Assembly (NCBI GenBank): GCA_025362585.1
Contig: JANYFR010000011.1
Coordinates: 1-44,436, forward strand
Source: Acidimicrobiales bacterium
Lineage (GTDB): Bacteria; Actinomycetota; Acidimicrobiia; Acidimicrobiales; RAAP-2
Length of the DNA: 44,436 nucleotides
Reading direction: 5' to 3'
Shown: piece by piece, positions 33,145 to 41,131 of the stretch
Position numbering within the stretch: the stretch's first letter is position 1
Layout of the letters: each line of letters starts with the position of its first letter
Notes under the pieces: model-generated
Databases searched by the model: none
What the model saw: only the letters and a program-made list of their open reading frames with translations
Told to the model about the DNA's origin: nothing
Translations under genes and position numbers: made by a program

Positions 33145-34052
33145 GACCCGGTCGCGTTTCGTTCATCCGCGAGCAGCTCCATGTAGCGCTCCTCGAGCGA
33201 CGCGCGTGTTCGTAGCGACACTATGGAGAGTCCGACGTTCGCGAGGTGGCCCGCGATGGTCGCGATCCGCTCCGGGGTCGAGGCCGTCGCGCAGCGCAAC
33301 CGCAACGGTCCGTCGAGTACAACTGCGCATCCGAGCAACGTCGAGAGTGCCGCGGGGTCGACCGACCCCGACGTCTCGACGATCATCGCAGGGTCGCCCG
33401 CCAACTCCTCGAGGGTTCCCTGCGCTATCACGTGACCGCGGTTCAAGATCACGAGGCGATTGGCCATTCGTTCGGCCTCTATCAGCTCGTGGGTCGTGAT
33501 CAACACCGCGCAGCCTCGCTCACGTTCCGACGCGATGATGTCGCGGATCACCTGGCGACCCTCGGGGTCGACCGAGGTCGTGGGCTCGTCGAGCACCAGG
33601 ACCCTCGGGCGCCCGAGCAGGGCGAGGGCCAGCAGCGTGCGCTGCTGCTCGCCGCCACTTAGTCGGCGCCACGGCGTGCGCGAACATTCGTCGAGGTCGA
33701 GAAGAGTGAGCAGTTCACTGACTGCGCGAGGAGCCTCGTAGTACGTGGCCGTTAGCGTGAGGACCTGGCGAGGCGTCAGTGGGGCCCAGACGCCCCCACG
33801 CTGGAGTAGCGCGCCGGTGCGCACGACCACTTCGCGGTGGTCGCGAAGTGGATCGAGACCGTGCAGTCGCACGGTCCCCGTCAGGGGCGATCGAAAGCCC
33901 AACAGCGTCTCCACGACCGTCGTCTTGCCGGCGCCATTTGGTCCGAGCAACGAGACCACTTCGCCGTAGTCGACGTTGATCGACACGTCGTCGACGGCGC
34001 GTCGCTCGCCGTAGCGCACCGCTAGATGGTTGACCTCGACTGCGTTGCTCAC
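33141..34052 (-). CDS. ABC-2 transporter ATP-binding protein
   Basis: The 303-residue ATPase has Walker A GPNGAGKTT (37-45), signature LSGGEQQR, Walker B VLVLDEPTTSVD and switch His in ITTHEL. A C-terminal domain (~215-303) is of the DrrA type. The start is GTG 34052, giving SNAVEVNHLAVRYGE as a normal beginning. The frame extends upstream to 34226 only through sequence overlapping serS on the other strand. With the downstream permease it makes a homodimeric exporter. Confidence 0.9.
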   Translation of the reverse strand: MSNAVEVNHLAVRYGERRAVDDVSINVDYGEVVSLLGPNGAGKTTVVETLLGFRSPLTGTVRLHGLDPLRDHREVVVRTGALLQRGGVWAPLTPRQVLTLTATYYEAPRAVSELLTLLDLDECSRTPWRRLSGGEQQRTLLALALLGRPRVLVLDEPTTSVDPEGRQVIRDIIASERERGCAVLITTHELIEAERMANRLVILNRGHVIAQGTLEELAGDPAMIVETSGSVDPAALSTLLGCAVVLDGPLRLRCATASTPERIATIAGHLANVGLSIVSLRTRASLEERYMELLADERNATGS

Positions 34053-34112
34053 GACCCTTGAACCTAGACGGTACGACGGGGTCGTCCAACGCTCCTCGGT
34101 AGGCTGACGAAC

Positions 34113-35420
34113 ATGATCGATCTCGTTCAGCTCCGTCGCGAACCAGACGTCGTGAAGGCAGCGATGGCTCGCCGGGGGGTGTCGTCGGGAGCCATGGACG
34201 CCGTCCTCGCCCTCGACCTCCAACACCGTGGTCTGTTGCAGGAGGCCGAGCGACTGCGCGCTGAGGTCAAGTTCCTGTCACGCCTGGTGGGCGAGGCACG
34301 CCGCGAGAAGGACGTCGCGACGGCCGAACAGTTGGCCGCCAAGAGCCGCGTCGTGGGCGAGGAAGAGCGCCAGGCGACCGAAGCGACCGCGCGCGTCGAG
34401 ACGTTGCTGCGCGCGCAACTCCTCGCGCTGCCGAACGTGCCATCGCCCGACGCTCCCGATGGCGTCGACGAGAAGGACAACGTCGAGCTCCGTCGCTGGT
34501 GGGTGGGGATGGACGAAGGCCGGGCCTTTCCCACGTACGAGCCGTTTCAGCGAGTGGCGCACTGGGATATCGGTTTGGAACTCGGCATCCTCGACCTCGA
34601 GACCGGCGCGAAGATCGCCGGATCGATGTTCCCGCTCTTTCGCGGTGACGGCGCGAGGTTGTTGCGAGCCCTCGGCTCCTACGCGCTCGACCAGCATTGT
34701 GACGCGTACGAGGAGATCCGACCTCCGAGTTTTGCGCTCACCGAGACGATGATGGCGACGGGTCACCTGCCCAAGTCCGCCGACGACATGTACGCGATCG
34801 AGCGCGACGGGCTGTGGGCGATCCCGACGGCCGAGGTGCCGCTCACGTCGATGCACCGCGGTCAGATCCTCGACGAATCGAGCCTCCCAATTCGCCTCAC
34901 CGCCCAGACGGCCTGTTTCCGTCGCGAGGCCGGGGCCGCGGGGCGTGACACGCGAGGGCTGTTGCGGGTTCACGAATTCGACAAGGTCGAACTGTTCGCC
35001 TACTGCACGCCCGACCAGGCCGAAGCGGCCCACGCCGATATTCTGCGTCGCGCCGAACGCCTGCTCCAGGCCCTCGGACTCACCTACCGGCTCCTCGACC
35101 TCTGCTGTGGCGACCTCGGCACCTCATCGGCGCGAACCATTGACCTCGACGTGTTCAGTCCGGGCGTCGACCGGTGGCTCGAAGTCTCGTCGGTGAGCTG
35201 GTTCCGGGACTTCCAGGCCCGACGTGCCAACGTGCGCTACCGAAAAGATGACGGCACCACGGCACTGGTCCACACCGTGAACGGTTCGGCCCTCGCGTGG
35301 GCGCGAATCTGGGCGGCCCTCGTTGAGACCTACCGTCACGCCGACGGCTCGGTGCACCTTCCCGAGGTCCTCGCGCCGTATATGGGCGGCGTGGCGACGA
35401 TCCTTCCTAGGACTTCGTAG
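34113..35420 (+). CDS. serS: seryl-tRNA synthetase
   Basis: SerS charges tRNA-Ser in the cytoplasm. The 435 residues comprise an N-terminal two-helix coiled-coil arm (~25-100, LQHRGLLQEAERLRAEVKFL onward) that grips the long variable arm, then the class II core. The core has the TAEVPLTSMHRG motif, motif 2 (TACFRREAGAAGRDTRGLLRVHEFDKVELF) and motif 3-like NGSALAWARIWAALVETYR. The last is a slight variant of the usual NGS(G/A)xAxxR. The stop overlaps that of the converging response regulator by 14 bases. The 60-base gap upstream contains both this promoter and that of the divergent ABC genes. Confidence 0.95.
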   Translation: MIDLVQLRREPDVVKAAMARRGVSSGAMDAVLALDLQHRGLLQEAERLRAEVKFLSRLVGEARREKDVATAEQLAAKSRVVGEEERQATEATARVETLLRAQLLALPNVPSPDAPDGVDEKDNVELRRWWVGMDEGRAFPTYEPFQRVAHWDIGLELGILDLETGAKIAGSMFPLFRGDGARLLRALGSYALDQHCDAYEEIRPPSFALTETMMATGHLPKSADDMYAIERDGLWAIPTAEVPLTSMHRGQILDESSLPIRLTAQTACFRREAGAAGRDTRGLLRVHEFDKVELFAYCTPDQAEAAHADILRRAERLLQALGLTYRLLDLCCGDLGTSSARTIDLDVFSPGVDRWLEVSSVSWFRDFQARRANVRYRKDDGTTALVHTVNGSALAWARIWAALVETYRHADGSVHLPEVLAPYMGGVATILPRTS

Positions 35421-36129
35421 TCTCGAAGCGGTAGCCGACGCCACGAACGGTGGTGATGTGCACCGGACTCTTCGGGTCGATCTCAATGTGCGAACGTAAC
35501 CGTTTGATGTGCACGTCGAGGGTCTTGGTGTCGCCGACGTAGTCGTTGCCCCACACCCGGTCAATCAGGACCTCGCGGGTCAACACTCGACCGGGATTTT
35601 CGAGTAGCAGCCGAAGAAGCGCGAACTCCTTCTTGCGCAACTTGATCTCCTCGTCACCGACGAAGCAGCGTCGCCCTTCGATGTCCATCCGGATGGGACC
35701 GTGGGTAATCTGCTCATCGGAGTCGTAGACGAACTCGTGGCTCTCGCGTCGGCGCAGCACGGCGCGTATTCGCGCCACCAGCTCCCGCAGTCGATAGGGC
35801 TTGGTCACGTAGTCGTCGGCCCCAATCTCGAGCATGAGGACCATGTCGACCTCTTCGCCCTTCGCACTCACAATGATGATCGGCACTTCGCTTCGAGCAC
35901 GAATAGCGCGACAGACATCGAGACCGGACATCTTGGGCAGCATCAGGTCGAGCAGGATGACGTCGAATGACTCCCTCGCGACGACGGCCAACGCCTGCAG
36001 ACCGTCTCGGGCAATCTCCACTGCGAAGCCCTCACGGCCCAGACCCACGGTGAGCGCATCGATGAAGGACTCTTCGTCTTCGACGACGAGAACCCGCACC
36101 TTCTTCTCCGGCGTGGTCTGCTTCGCCAT
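35407..36129 (-). CDS. regX3: OmpR/PhoB-family response regulator (RegX3-like)
   Basis: The receiver domain (~11-125) has acidic residues VVEDEE, phospho-acceptor Asp61 in LLDLMLPKMSG and Lys in VSAKGEEVD. A winged-helix DNA-binding domain (~145-236) contains LRKKEFALLRLLLENPGRVLTREVLIDRVWG and VDVHIKRLRSHIE-like KTLDVHIKRLRSHIE, ending VRGVGYRF. Its ATG overlaps the kinase stop (TAATG). In mycobacteria RegX3 with SenX3 controls phosphate-starvation genes; the assignment here rests on gene order and similarity. No phoU gene is adjacent. Confidence 0.88.
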   Translation of the reverse strand: MAKQTTPEKKVRVLVVEDEESFIDALTVGLGREGFAVEIARDGLQALAVVARESFDVILLDLMLPKMSGLDVCRAIRARSEVPIIIVSAKGEEVDMVLMLEIGADDYVTKPYRLRELVARIRAVLRRRESHEFVYDSDEQITHGPIRMDIEGRRCFVGDEEIKLRKKEFALLRLLLENPGRVLTREVLIDRVWGNDYVGDTKTLDVHIKRLRSHIEIDPKSPVHITTVRGVGYRFETTKS

Positions 36130-37424
36130 TACTGGTTCATGGGGAGTTCGAGGGTAAAGGTGGATCCCTCTCCTTCACGAGACTCCACCAGGACGTTGCC
36201 GCCGTGGTTCTGGGCGACGTGGCGCACGATACTGAGGCCGAGACCGGTGCCGCCGGTCTCACGAGCGCGGCCCGGATCGACGCGGTAGAAGCGCTCGAAG
36301 ATCCTTTCGAGGTCCTTCATCGGGATGCCGACGCCTTCGTCGCGGATGGCGATGCGTGCGAACGGACCGATCACCTCGCCGTTGCCGTCGACTGTGGCCT
36401 CAATCCGATAGGCGGTGATATGGACGGCCGCTCCTCGGGGAGAGTAGACGACGGAATTCTCGAGCAGCGCGTGGATCGCCGAGATCAGCTGTCGCCGATT
36501 GCCGACGACCACGAGGCTCTTCTCGGGCTCTTCGAAGTTGATCTTGACGTCGTGCTGCTCGGCGGCGGTGCGGATGCGCTCCGTGGCATCGGCGATGATC
36601 AAAGAGATCGGAATGGGTTCGCGCGTTGGCGATCCCTCGCCCTCGATTCGCGAAAGATCGAGGAGGTCTTCGATAATTCGATTCACGCGGAACGCTTCGG
36701 AGTTGATGCGCTCGGCGAGTCGCGTGGCGACCACCGGGTCGCGCTCAAACTGGAGGGTCTCGGCGAGAAGTCCCAGCGCGCCCATCGGGGTCTTCAGTTC
36801 GTGCGACACGTTCGCGATGAAGTCGCGCCGGGTGTCTTCGAGGCGACGTCGTTCCGAGACGTCCTCGATGATGGCGAGCACGCCGAGCGGTCGTCGGCCG
36901 TCGTCGATCACCGAGGCGCGAATGGTGAGGGTTCGTCGCGGAGGGCCGTAGATGTCGATGGTTCGTTCCGCCCGGCCTTCGGACCAGCCGTCCGCCAGCA
37001 CGTCGGTGACCGCCTGGGCCGCAATGGCGTCACCGTAGCGGCTCGTCATGAGGGTCTCAGCCCGCCTATTTCGAAACAGGACGCCTCCGGATTCGTCACA
37101 CAACACGAGTCCGAGCGGTAACGCGTCGAGTGATTCGCGAAGACGTACGACCTCGGAACTGGATGCACTGACCGCGGTCGTCGCCGCGCCGGTCGCCTCC
37201 TCGAGGTGACTCAGGGCGGCCTCGACCTTCCCCCTCTCATCACGAGGCTCGACGCCGAGCCGCGACGCCAGGGCGGTAAGTCGCTGGGCGATCGCTCGAT
37301 GACCGCGACGGCGGTTGGCGAGGACGCCCACCAGAACGCCGAAGACGAGGACGCCGACGCCCGCGAGGTAGATGGCGTAGGCCGGCCACAGGGAGACCAC
37401 GTTTTTGGTCGAAGCGACGATCAC
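36129..37424 (-). CDS. senX3: sensor histidine kinase (SenX3-like)
   Basis: The 431-residue membrane kinase begins with one transmembrane helix (~14-36) and has almost no external domain. A PAS-like segment (~95-190, LDALPLGLVLCDESGGVLFRNRRAE) is followed by the HisKA domain with phospho-acceptor His208 in NVSHELKTP. The ATPase domain has N-box ALLENSVVYS, G1 RDEGVGIPMKDLERIFERFYR and G2 GGTGLGLSIVRHV. One helix plus PAS is the SenX3/PhoR layout used with PhoU. GTG 37424 is chosen as start because the open frame beyond it overlaps the divergent genes. Its start is only 30 bases from the divergent secretion operon. Confidence 0.87.
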   Translation of the reverse strand: MIVASTKNVVSLWPAYAIYLAGVGVLVFGVLVGVLANRRRGHRAIAQRLTALASRLGVEPRDERGKVEAALSHLEEATGAATTAVSASSSEVVRLRESLDALPLGLVLCDESGGVLFRNRRAETLMTSRYGDAIAAQAVTDVLADGWSEGRAERTIDIYGPPRRTLTIRASVIDDGRRPLGVLAIIEDVSERRRLEDTRRDFIANVSHELKTPMGALGLLAETLQFERDPVVATRLAERINSEAFRVNRIIEDLLDLSRIEGEGSPTREPIPISLIIADATERIRTAAEQHDVKINFEEPEKSLVVVGNRRQLISAIHALLENSVVYSPRGAAVHITAYRIEATVDGNGEVIGPFARIAIRDEGVGIPMKDLERIFERFYRVDPGRARETGGTGLGLSIVRHVAQNHGGNVLVESREGEGSTFTLELPMNQ

Positions 37425-37454
37425 CGACCCATTCTCGCAGACGGAGTCACGCGC

Positions 37455-37787
37455 GTGGGTGTTGCGACCGTTGGGATCTCTCTCGTTGAAAGTGTGGTCA
37501 CCATGTTGTTTGCCAACGTCAGCCTCAATCCCTCCACGTCCGACCTTCCAGGAAGCGCGGCGTTGCAGCAGATCACGAACGGGATCGCCGCGTGGGCACT
37601 TATTGGGGCCCTGGCGGCGCTGCTCCTGGGAGCGGCCCTGTGGGCGGTCGGGAGCCACACCCAGAATATGCATCAGTCGGCGCAGGGGCGCCGTGCGGTT
37701 CTCACGTCCCTCGGCGCCGCGATTCTGATTGGCGCCGCGCCGAGCCTGATCAACTTCTTCTTCCGCACTGGGCTCAGTGTTCACTGA
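37455..37787 (+). CDS. VirB2/TrbC-like pilin-type protein (DUF6112-like)
   Basis: This small membrane protein of ~110 residues has three hydrophobic stretches: an N-terminal one that may be a signal segment, then WALIGALAALLLGAALWAVG and AVLTSLGAAILIGAAPSLINFFF. A polar loop HTQNMHQSAQGRR separates the last two. Preceded by LNPSTSDLPGSAALQQITNGI, it closely follows the pattern of actinobacterial conjugation-locus proteins comparable to VirB2 pilins. GTG 37455 has GGAG eight bases upstream; ATG 37503 would remove the first hydrophobic stretch. The stop overlaps the next ATG by one base. Expected role: subunit of a channel or surface filament. Confidence 0.68.
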   Translation: MGVATVGISLVESVVTMLFANVSLNPSTSDLPGSAALQQITNGIAAWALIGALAALLLGAALWAVGSHTQNMHQSAQGRRAVLTSLGAAILIGAAPSLINFFFRTGLSVH

Positions 37788-38899
37788 TGGGTCACCTGTC
37801 GTGCATCATTTCGCCGGCGTCGTGCATCATCAAATCGATCGCGAAGTCGACGCTCGGAGGTTTCTTTAACACGTTGACGAGTTGGGTGCTCGACAGTGTG
37901 CACTGGTTCTTCTCGGCGACCGGCAGCGTTCTCACGTCGGCCAGTGAGCCCTCGACTGTCGTGCGGGCGTCGTCTCAAGAGTTCGCGGTCCTGTTGAAAC
38001 TGGCCCCGGCGATTCTGTTGCTCGGTCTGCTCGTCAGCACCCTGCACGCCCTCCAGCGAGGAGAGGGCTCTTCGCTCTGGCGCCTCTACTTCGGCGTCGC
38101 GCCGGCCTGCGTCGCCGCCATTGCCCTCGCGCGGCCGATGGCGTCGCTCGTGTTGGAGGCGGTGAATCAACTCTCGAGCACCGCGGCGACCACGGTAACC
38201 CAGCACGAGGCCGCCCTCACCAAGGCAATGACCGAACTCACGATCACCACGCCCGGATTCGGCCTCTTCCTTCTCGGACTGACCGTGGTCGTCGGCACGT
38301 GGCTGTTGTGGTGCGAACTGATCGTGCGAACCGTCGTACTCACCTTGCTCCTGGTGCTGGTGCCCGTCATCGTGCCCCTCTCGGTACTGCCGTCGGGTCG
38401 TCGACTGGGTTGGCGCCTCGCCGAGACGTTCCTCGCGGTCGCCGCCAGCAAATTATTGATCGTGATCACCCTCTCGTTGGGTCTCAATGAACTCATGGGT
38501 AGTTCGGCGACGCAGATCATCACCGGTGCCGTCACGCTGTTGTTGGCGACCGCCTCCCCGTTTCTCCTCTTACGCGTGATTCCGTTCATCGAGCAGTCGG
38601 CCCTGCACAATCTGGAGGGCGTGCGATCGCGCTACACCCGCCTCGTCACCGGGGCGTCTTCGTCGCCGCTCGCGACAGTAGCGCGCAACCTCGTTCCCGA
38701 GATGCCAGTGCCGGGTCCGACACCGCGTCCGGACGATCTCGGTCTCGAGATGTGGCGAGGCAGCGGGGAGACGCCCATGCCCCCCATGGACGGCGAACGG
38801 CCACCACCACCAATCGGTGAGCCTCGCGCCCGTGGGGGCCACGTTGCCTACTACAAGGACGACATGGGACCGGTCGTTGGCTGGCACTTCGATGAGTGA
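37787..38899 (+). CDS. VirB6/TrbL-like polytopic channel protein
   Basis: The 370-residue protein has at least six transmembrane helices. These include LKLAPAILLLGLLVSTL, LYFGVAPACVAAIALARPMASLVL, FGLFLLGLTVVVGTWLLWCELIVRTVVLTLLLVLVPVIVPLSVLP, LAETFLAVAASKLLIVI and ITGAVTLLLATASPFLLLRVI. The WCELIVRTVVL...PLSVLPSGRRLGWRLAETFLAV block is the type of conserved core seen in TrbL/VirB6 proteins of actinobacterial conjugation loci. A cytoplasmic proline-rich tail (~300-370, with PMPPMDGERPPPPIGEP) follows. N-terminal Cys pairs CIISPASCIIK are unusual. It overlaps the upstream stop (TGATG) and the next start by eight bases. Confidence 0.75.
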   Translation: MGHLSCIISPASCIIKSIAKSTLGGFFNTLTSWVLDSVHWFFSATGSVLTSASEPSTVVRASSQEFAVLLKLAPAILLLGLLVSTLHALQRGEGSSLWRLYFGVAPACVAAIALARPMASLVLEAVNQLSSTAATTVTQHEAALTKAMTELTITTPGFGLFLLGLTVVVGTWLLWCELIVRTVVLTLLLVLVPVIVPLSVLPSGRRLGWRLAETFLAVAASKLLIVITLSLGLNELMGSSATQIITGAVTLLLATASPFLLLRVIPFIEQSALHNLEGVRSRYTRLVTGASSSPLATVARNLVPEMPVPGPTPRPDDLGLEMWRGSGETPMPPMDGERPPPPIGEPRARGGHVAYYKDDMGPVVGWHFDE

Positions 38900-39956
38900 G
38901 TATCTCCAGCTCGGTGGCGCGGACGCCGAGACGAGGTGGTTCGGTGTCCGACGCCATCAGGCGATCCTCGCCGTTGTGGGTGCTGGACTCGTGGGTGACT
39001 GGATGACCCGGACGGCGACATCGTTTATTGAGTTCGTCGCGGGCCTGCTGCTCGTGGCGAGCGTGATACCGACATACGATCAACGGACCGTCGCTGAATG
39101 GGCTCTCATCATTCTTCAATTCGCGCTCCGTCCGCGCTGGCTCAATCGCGTCGGGGCGCCCGACCGGCGTCGACGCTCCGGTCCGGGCAGCCTGCGCGTG
39201 GCGTCGCGGCTGCTCACCTTGGTGCATCGGGGCCGCCTGGACCTGACGGGACGCGACGTCGAGTGCGCCGACGGACTGGCTCGCCTGGCCGACGCGATGA
39301 GTGCCGCGGAACACGGTGGCCATTTTTCGATCCACACGTCGGTCGACGTCGAGCACGCCACGACGTGGCTCGTGCTCCCGGTCGACGCCACCGCGCCCGA
39401 AGGCTGGGTCGCGTCTGATGAGGTCGAATGGCCGTCGGGTCGGCCCGAAGCGCTCGACCCGACTGAGGTACTTATCCGGTGGCGCTACGTGCGGGGCTCG
39501 AACGGACTCGTCCGAGTGCTGCGCGTACGAGACTTGGGCACCGCGTCAGACGGTCGGGCGGTGCTGGAACGGATCCAGTTCGCCGCGGCGCTCGTGGACG
39601 TCGTCATTCACGTTGACGTTGTCGCTCGAGCCCGCGGCCACCGCGTCGTCTCTCGTGCCGTGCACCGAGACGGGAGTGACGACGCGGTGACGACGGCCGC
39701 CGGATTCCGGCGCAACGCGCGAAGTCGTCAGCGGCTGCTTCGACTCCACCAGCGCGAGGAACTCGTCGCCGGTGGTCGTTCGTTGTTGCGGATCGCGGTC
39801 TTCGTCGTGGTGCGCGCAGCCGACCCGGACCAACTGCGCACCGGGGTGGTCAACGTCCGCAGCGTTCTGAACGACGCTGGGCTGCAGTTCGAGCAGGGAC
39901 TCGGGCGTCAGGCGTCGTGGTTCGCCGACCAGTCGCCGTGCGGGCTGGGCCGGTGA
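38892..39956 (+). CDS. PrgI-like/VirB4 N-terminal-domain membrane protein
   Basis: The 354-residue protein starts with a soluble segment (YLQLGGADAETRWFGVRRHQAIL), two close transmembrane helices (~24-62) and a basic loop, the arrangement of PrgI/SCO6880-type conjugation proteins. The remaining ~260 residues are soluble. They contain VRVLRVRDLG and RQRLLRLHQREELVAGGRSLLRIAVFVVVRAADPDQLRTGVVNVRSVLNDAGLQFEQGLGRQASWF, which corresponds to the region just before the ATPase domain of VirB4 proteins (helix pair then FxxxxP-like end). The next gene carries the ATPase, so VirB4 seems split here. ATG 38892 is set by operon overlap; GTGA couples it downstream. Confidence 0.7.
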   Translation: MSEYLQLGGADAETRWFGVRRHQAILAVVGAGLVGDWMTRTATSFIEFVAGLLLVASVIPTYDQRTVAEWALIILQFALRPRWLNRVGAPDRRRRSGPGSLRVASRLLTLVHRGRLDLTGRDVECADGLARLADAMSAAEHGGHFSIHTSVDVEHATTWLVLPVDATAPEGWVASDEVEWPSGRPEALDPTEVLIRWRYVRGSNGLVRVLRVRDLGTASDGRAVLERIQFAAALVDVVIHVDVVARARGHRVVSRAVHRDGSDDAVTTAAGFRRNARSRQRLLRLHQREELVAGGRSLLRIAVFVVVRAADPDQLRTGVVNVRSVLNDAGLQFEQGLGRQASWFADQSPCGLGR

Positions 39957-41131
39957 GCCCCTCCTGGACCCACTGGGCCACCTCGCACGACCTGAGGAGC
40001 CTTCGCGTGCCCGCGCACGACGCCGGGACGAGCCTCGAGGGTCGCAGCCTCGGTCGGGCACTGCGAGGATCGTCATTTGTCCTCGACCCGTTCGACGCGT
40101 ACCGGACGGGACTGGTGTCCAATCCCAACGTCATCGTCGCCGGCTCGATTGGGGCCGGCAAAAGCACGGTCGTCAAGATGATGCTCGACCGCGCCCTCGA
40201 GCGCGGACGTCGGGTCGTCGTGATCGACCCCAAGGGCGAGTACGGCGAGTTGGCACGGCGCCACGGCGCCACGGTCATTGCCTTAGGACGAGACGGCTGG
40301 TGCGATCCATTTTCCGACGACGACCTCGAGAGTCGTGACTTGCTGCGGGTCCTGATCGCGAGCGCGCAGGGCGCGCCCCTGAACCCCGACCAGCATTTCG
40401 TCATCGATGAGGCCTGGCGGAGCCTGAGCGGCTCTCGCCCACTGCGGGTACTGCGGGCCCTGTATCAACATCTCGAGGTCCACGTCACGACGCTCATCCC
40501 CACGCCGGAGCGCGCCGTGGCGCTCGTCCTCTATCGATTCGTTCACGGAGACTTGGCGGGACTGTTCGACGGACCGGGCGACCCCCTCACCTTCACGGGC
40601 GGGCTGGTCGTGCTCGACCTCTCGGCGCAGTGGGCGTCGGGCTCGTTCTCCGTGGCGGTGTTGAGCGCGGTGGCAGCGGCCCAGCAGGTCGTCGCGAACT
40701 CCGAGGCGTTGGGCTATCTCGTCCTCGACGAGGCGTGGGCCCTGCTGGCGGACGCCCACGCGCTTCGGTGGCTCCAGGGATCGTGGAAGCTCGCCCGGGC
40801 GAGGGGTCTCAGTCACGTCCTGGTCCTGCATCGTTGGAGCGACGTCGCGTCGGCGGGCGACGCCGGCAGCGCGCAGCGCGAGCGGGCCCAGGGACTGCTA
40901 CGAGAGTGCGAGACGGTGTGGCTGTTCCGCCAACCACCCGACGAGGCTCGCGAGATAACGCGCGCGCTCGGGCTCCGCGACCTCGAGGAGCGCTACCTCG
41001 TTGCGCTGCCCAAGGGCACCGCGCTCGTGCGATACGGCGTCCATCGATCGATCGTGCGAGTGCAGCCCGATCGGACCGACGATAGCTTCGTCGATACCGA
41101 CGGGGCAATGAGGGCGCGCCGTGGTGAATGA
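39953..41131 (+). CDS. VirB4/TraC-like conjugation ATPase (ATPase domain only)
   Basis: The 392-residue ATPase powers assembly or substrate movement in type IV secretion. GSSFVLDPFDAYRTGLVSNPNVIVAGSIGAGKST includes Walker A (64-72) with the DPF...NPN lead-in characteristic of actinobacterial VirB4 relatives. VVVIDPKGEYGELARRHGA follows, and Walker B is GYLVLDEAWALLAD. Later come SHVLVLHRWSDV, CETVWLFRQPPDEAREITRALGL and LPKGTALVRYG, the usual VirB4 end. The N-terminal VirB4 domain is missing but supplied by the previous gene. GTG 39953 overlaps that gene's stop (GTGA), and the stop lies inside the next gene's start region. Confidence 0.83.
   Translation: MSPSWTHWATSHDLRSLRVPAHDAGTSLEGRSLGRALRGSSFVLDPFDAYRTGLVSNPNVIVAGSIGAGKSTVVKMMLDRALERGRRVVVIDPKGEYGELARRHGATVIALGRDGWCDPFSDDDLESRDLLRVLIASAQGAPLNPDQHFVIDEAWRSLSGSRPLRVLRALYQHLEVHVTTLIPTPERAVALVLYRFVHGDLAGLFDGPGDPLTFTGGLVVLDLSAQWASGSFSVAVLSAVAAAQQVVANSEALGYLVLDEAWALLADAHALRWLQGSWKLARARGLSHVLVLHRWSDVASAGDAGSAQRERAQGLLRECETVWLFRQPPDEAREITRALGLRDLEERYLVALPKGTALVRYGVHRSIVRVQPDRTDDSFVDTDGAMRARRGE

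Noticed and set aside
36204-37121. 305-codon open frame opposite the histidine kinase
   Set aside because: Antisense artefact; the kinase H, N and G boxes are all on the other strand.
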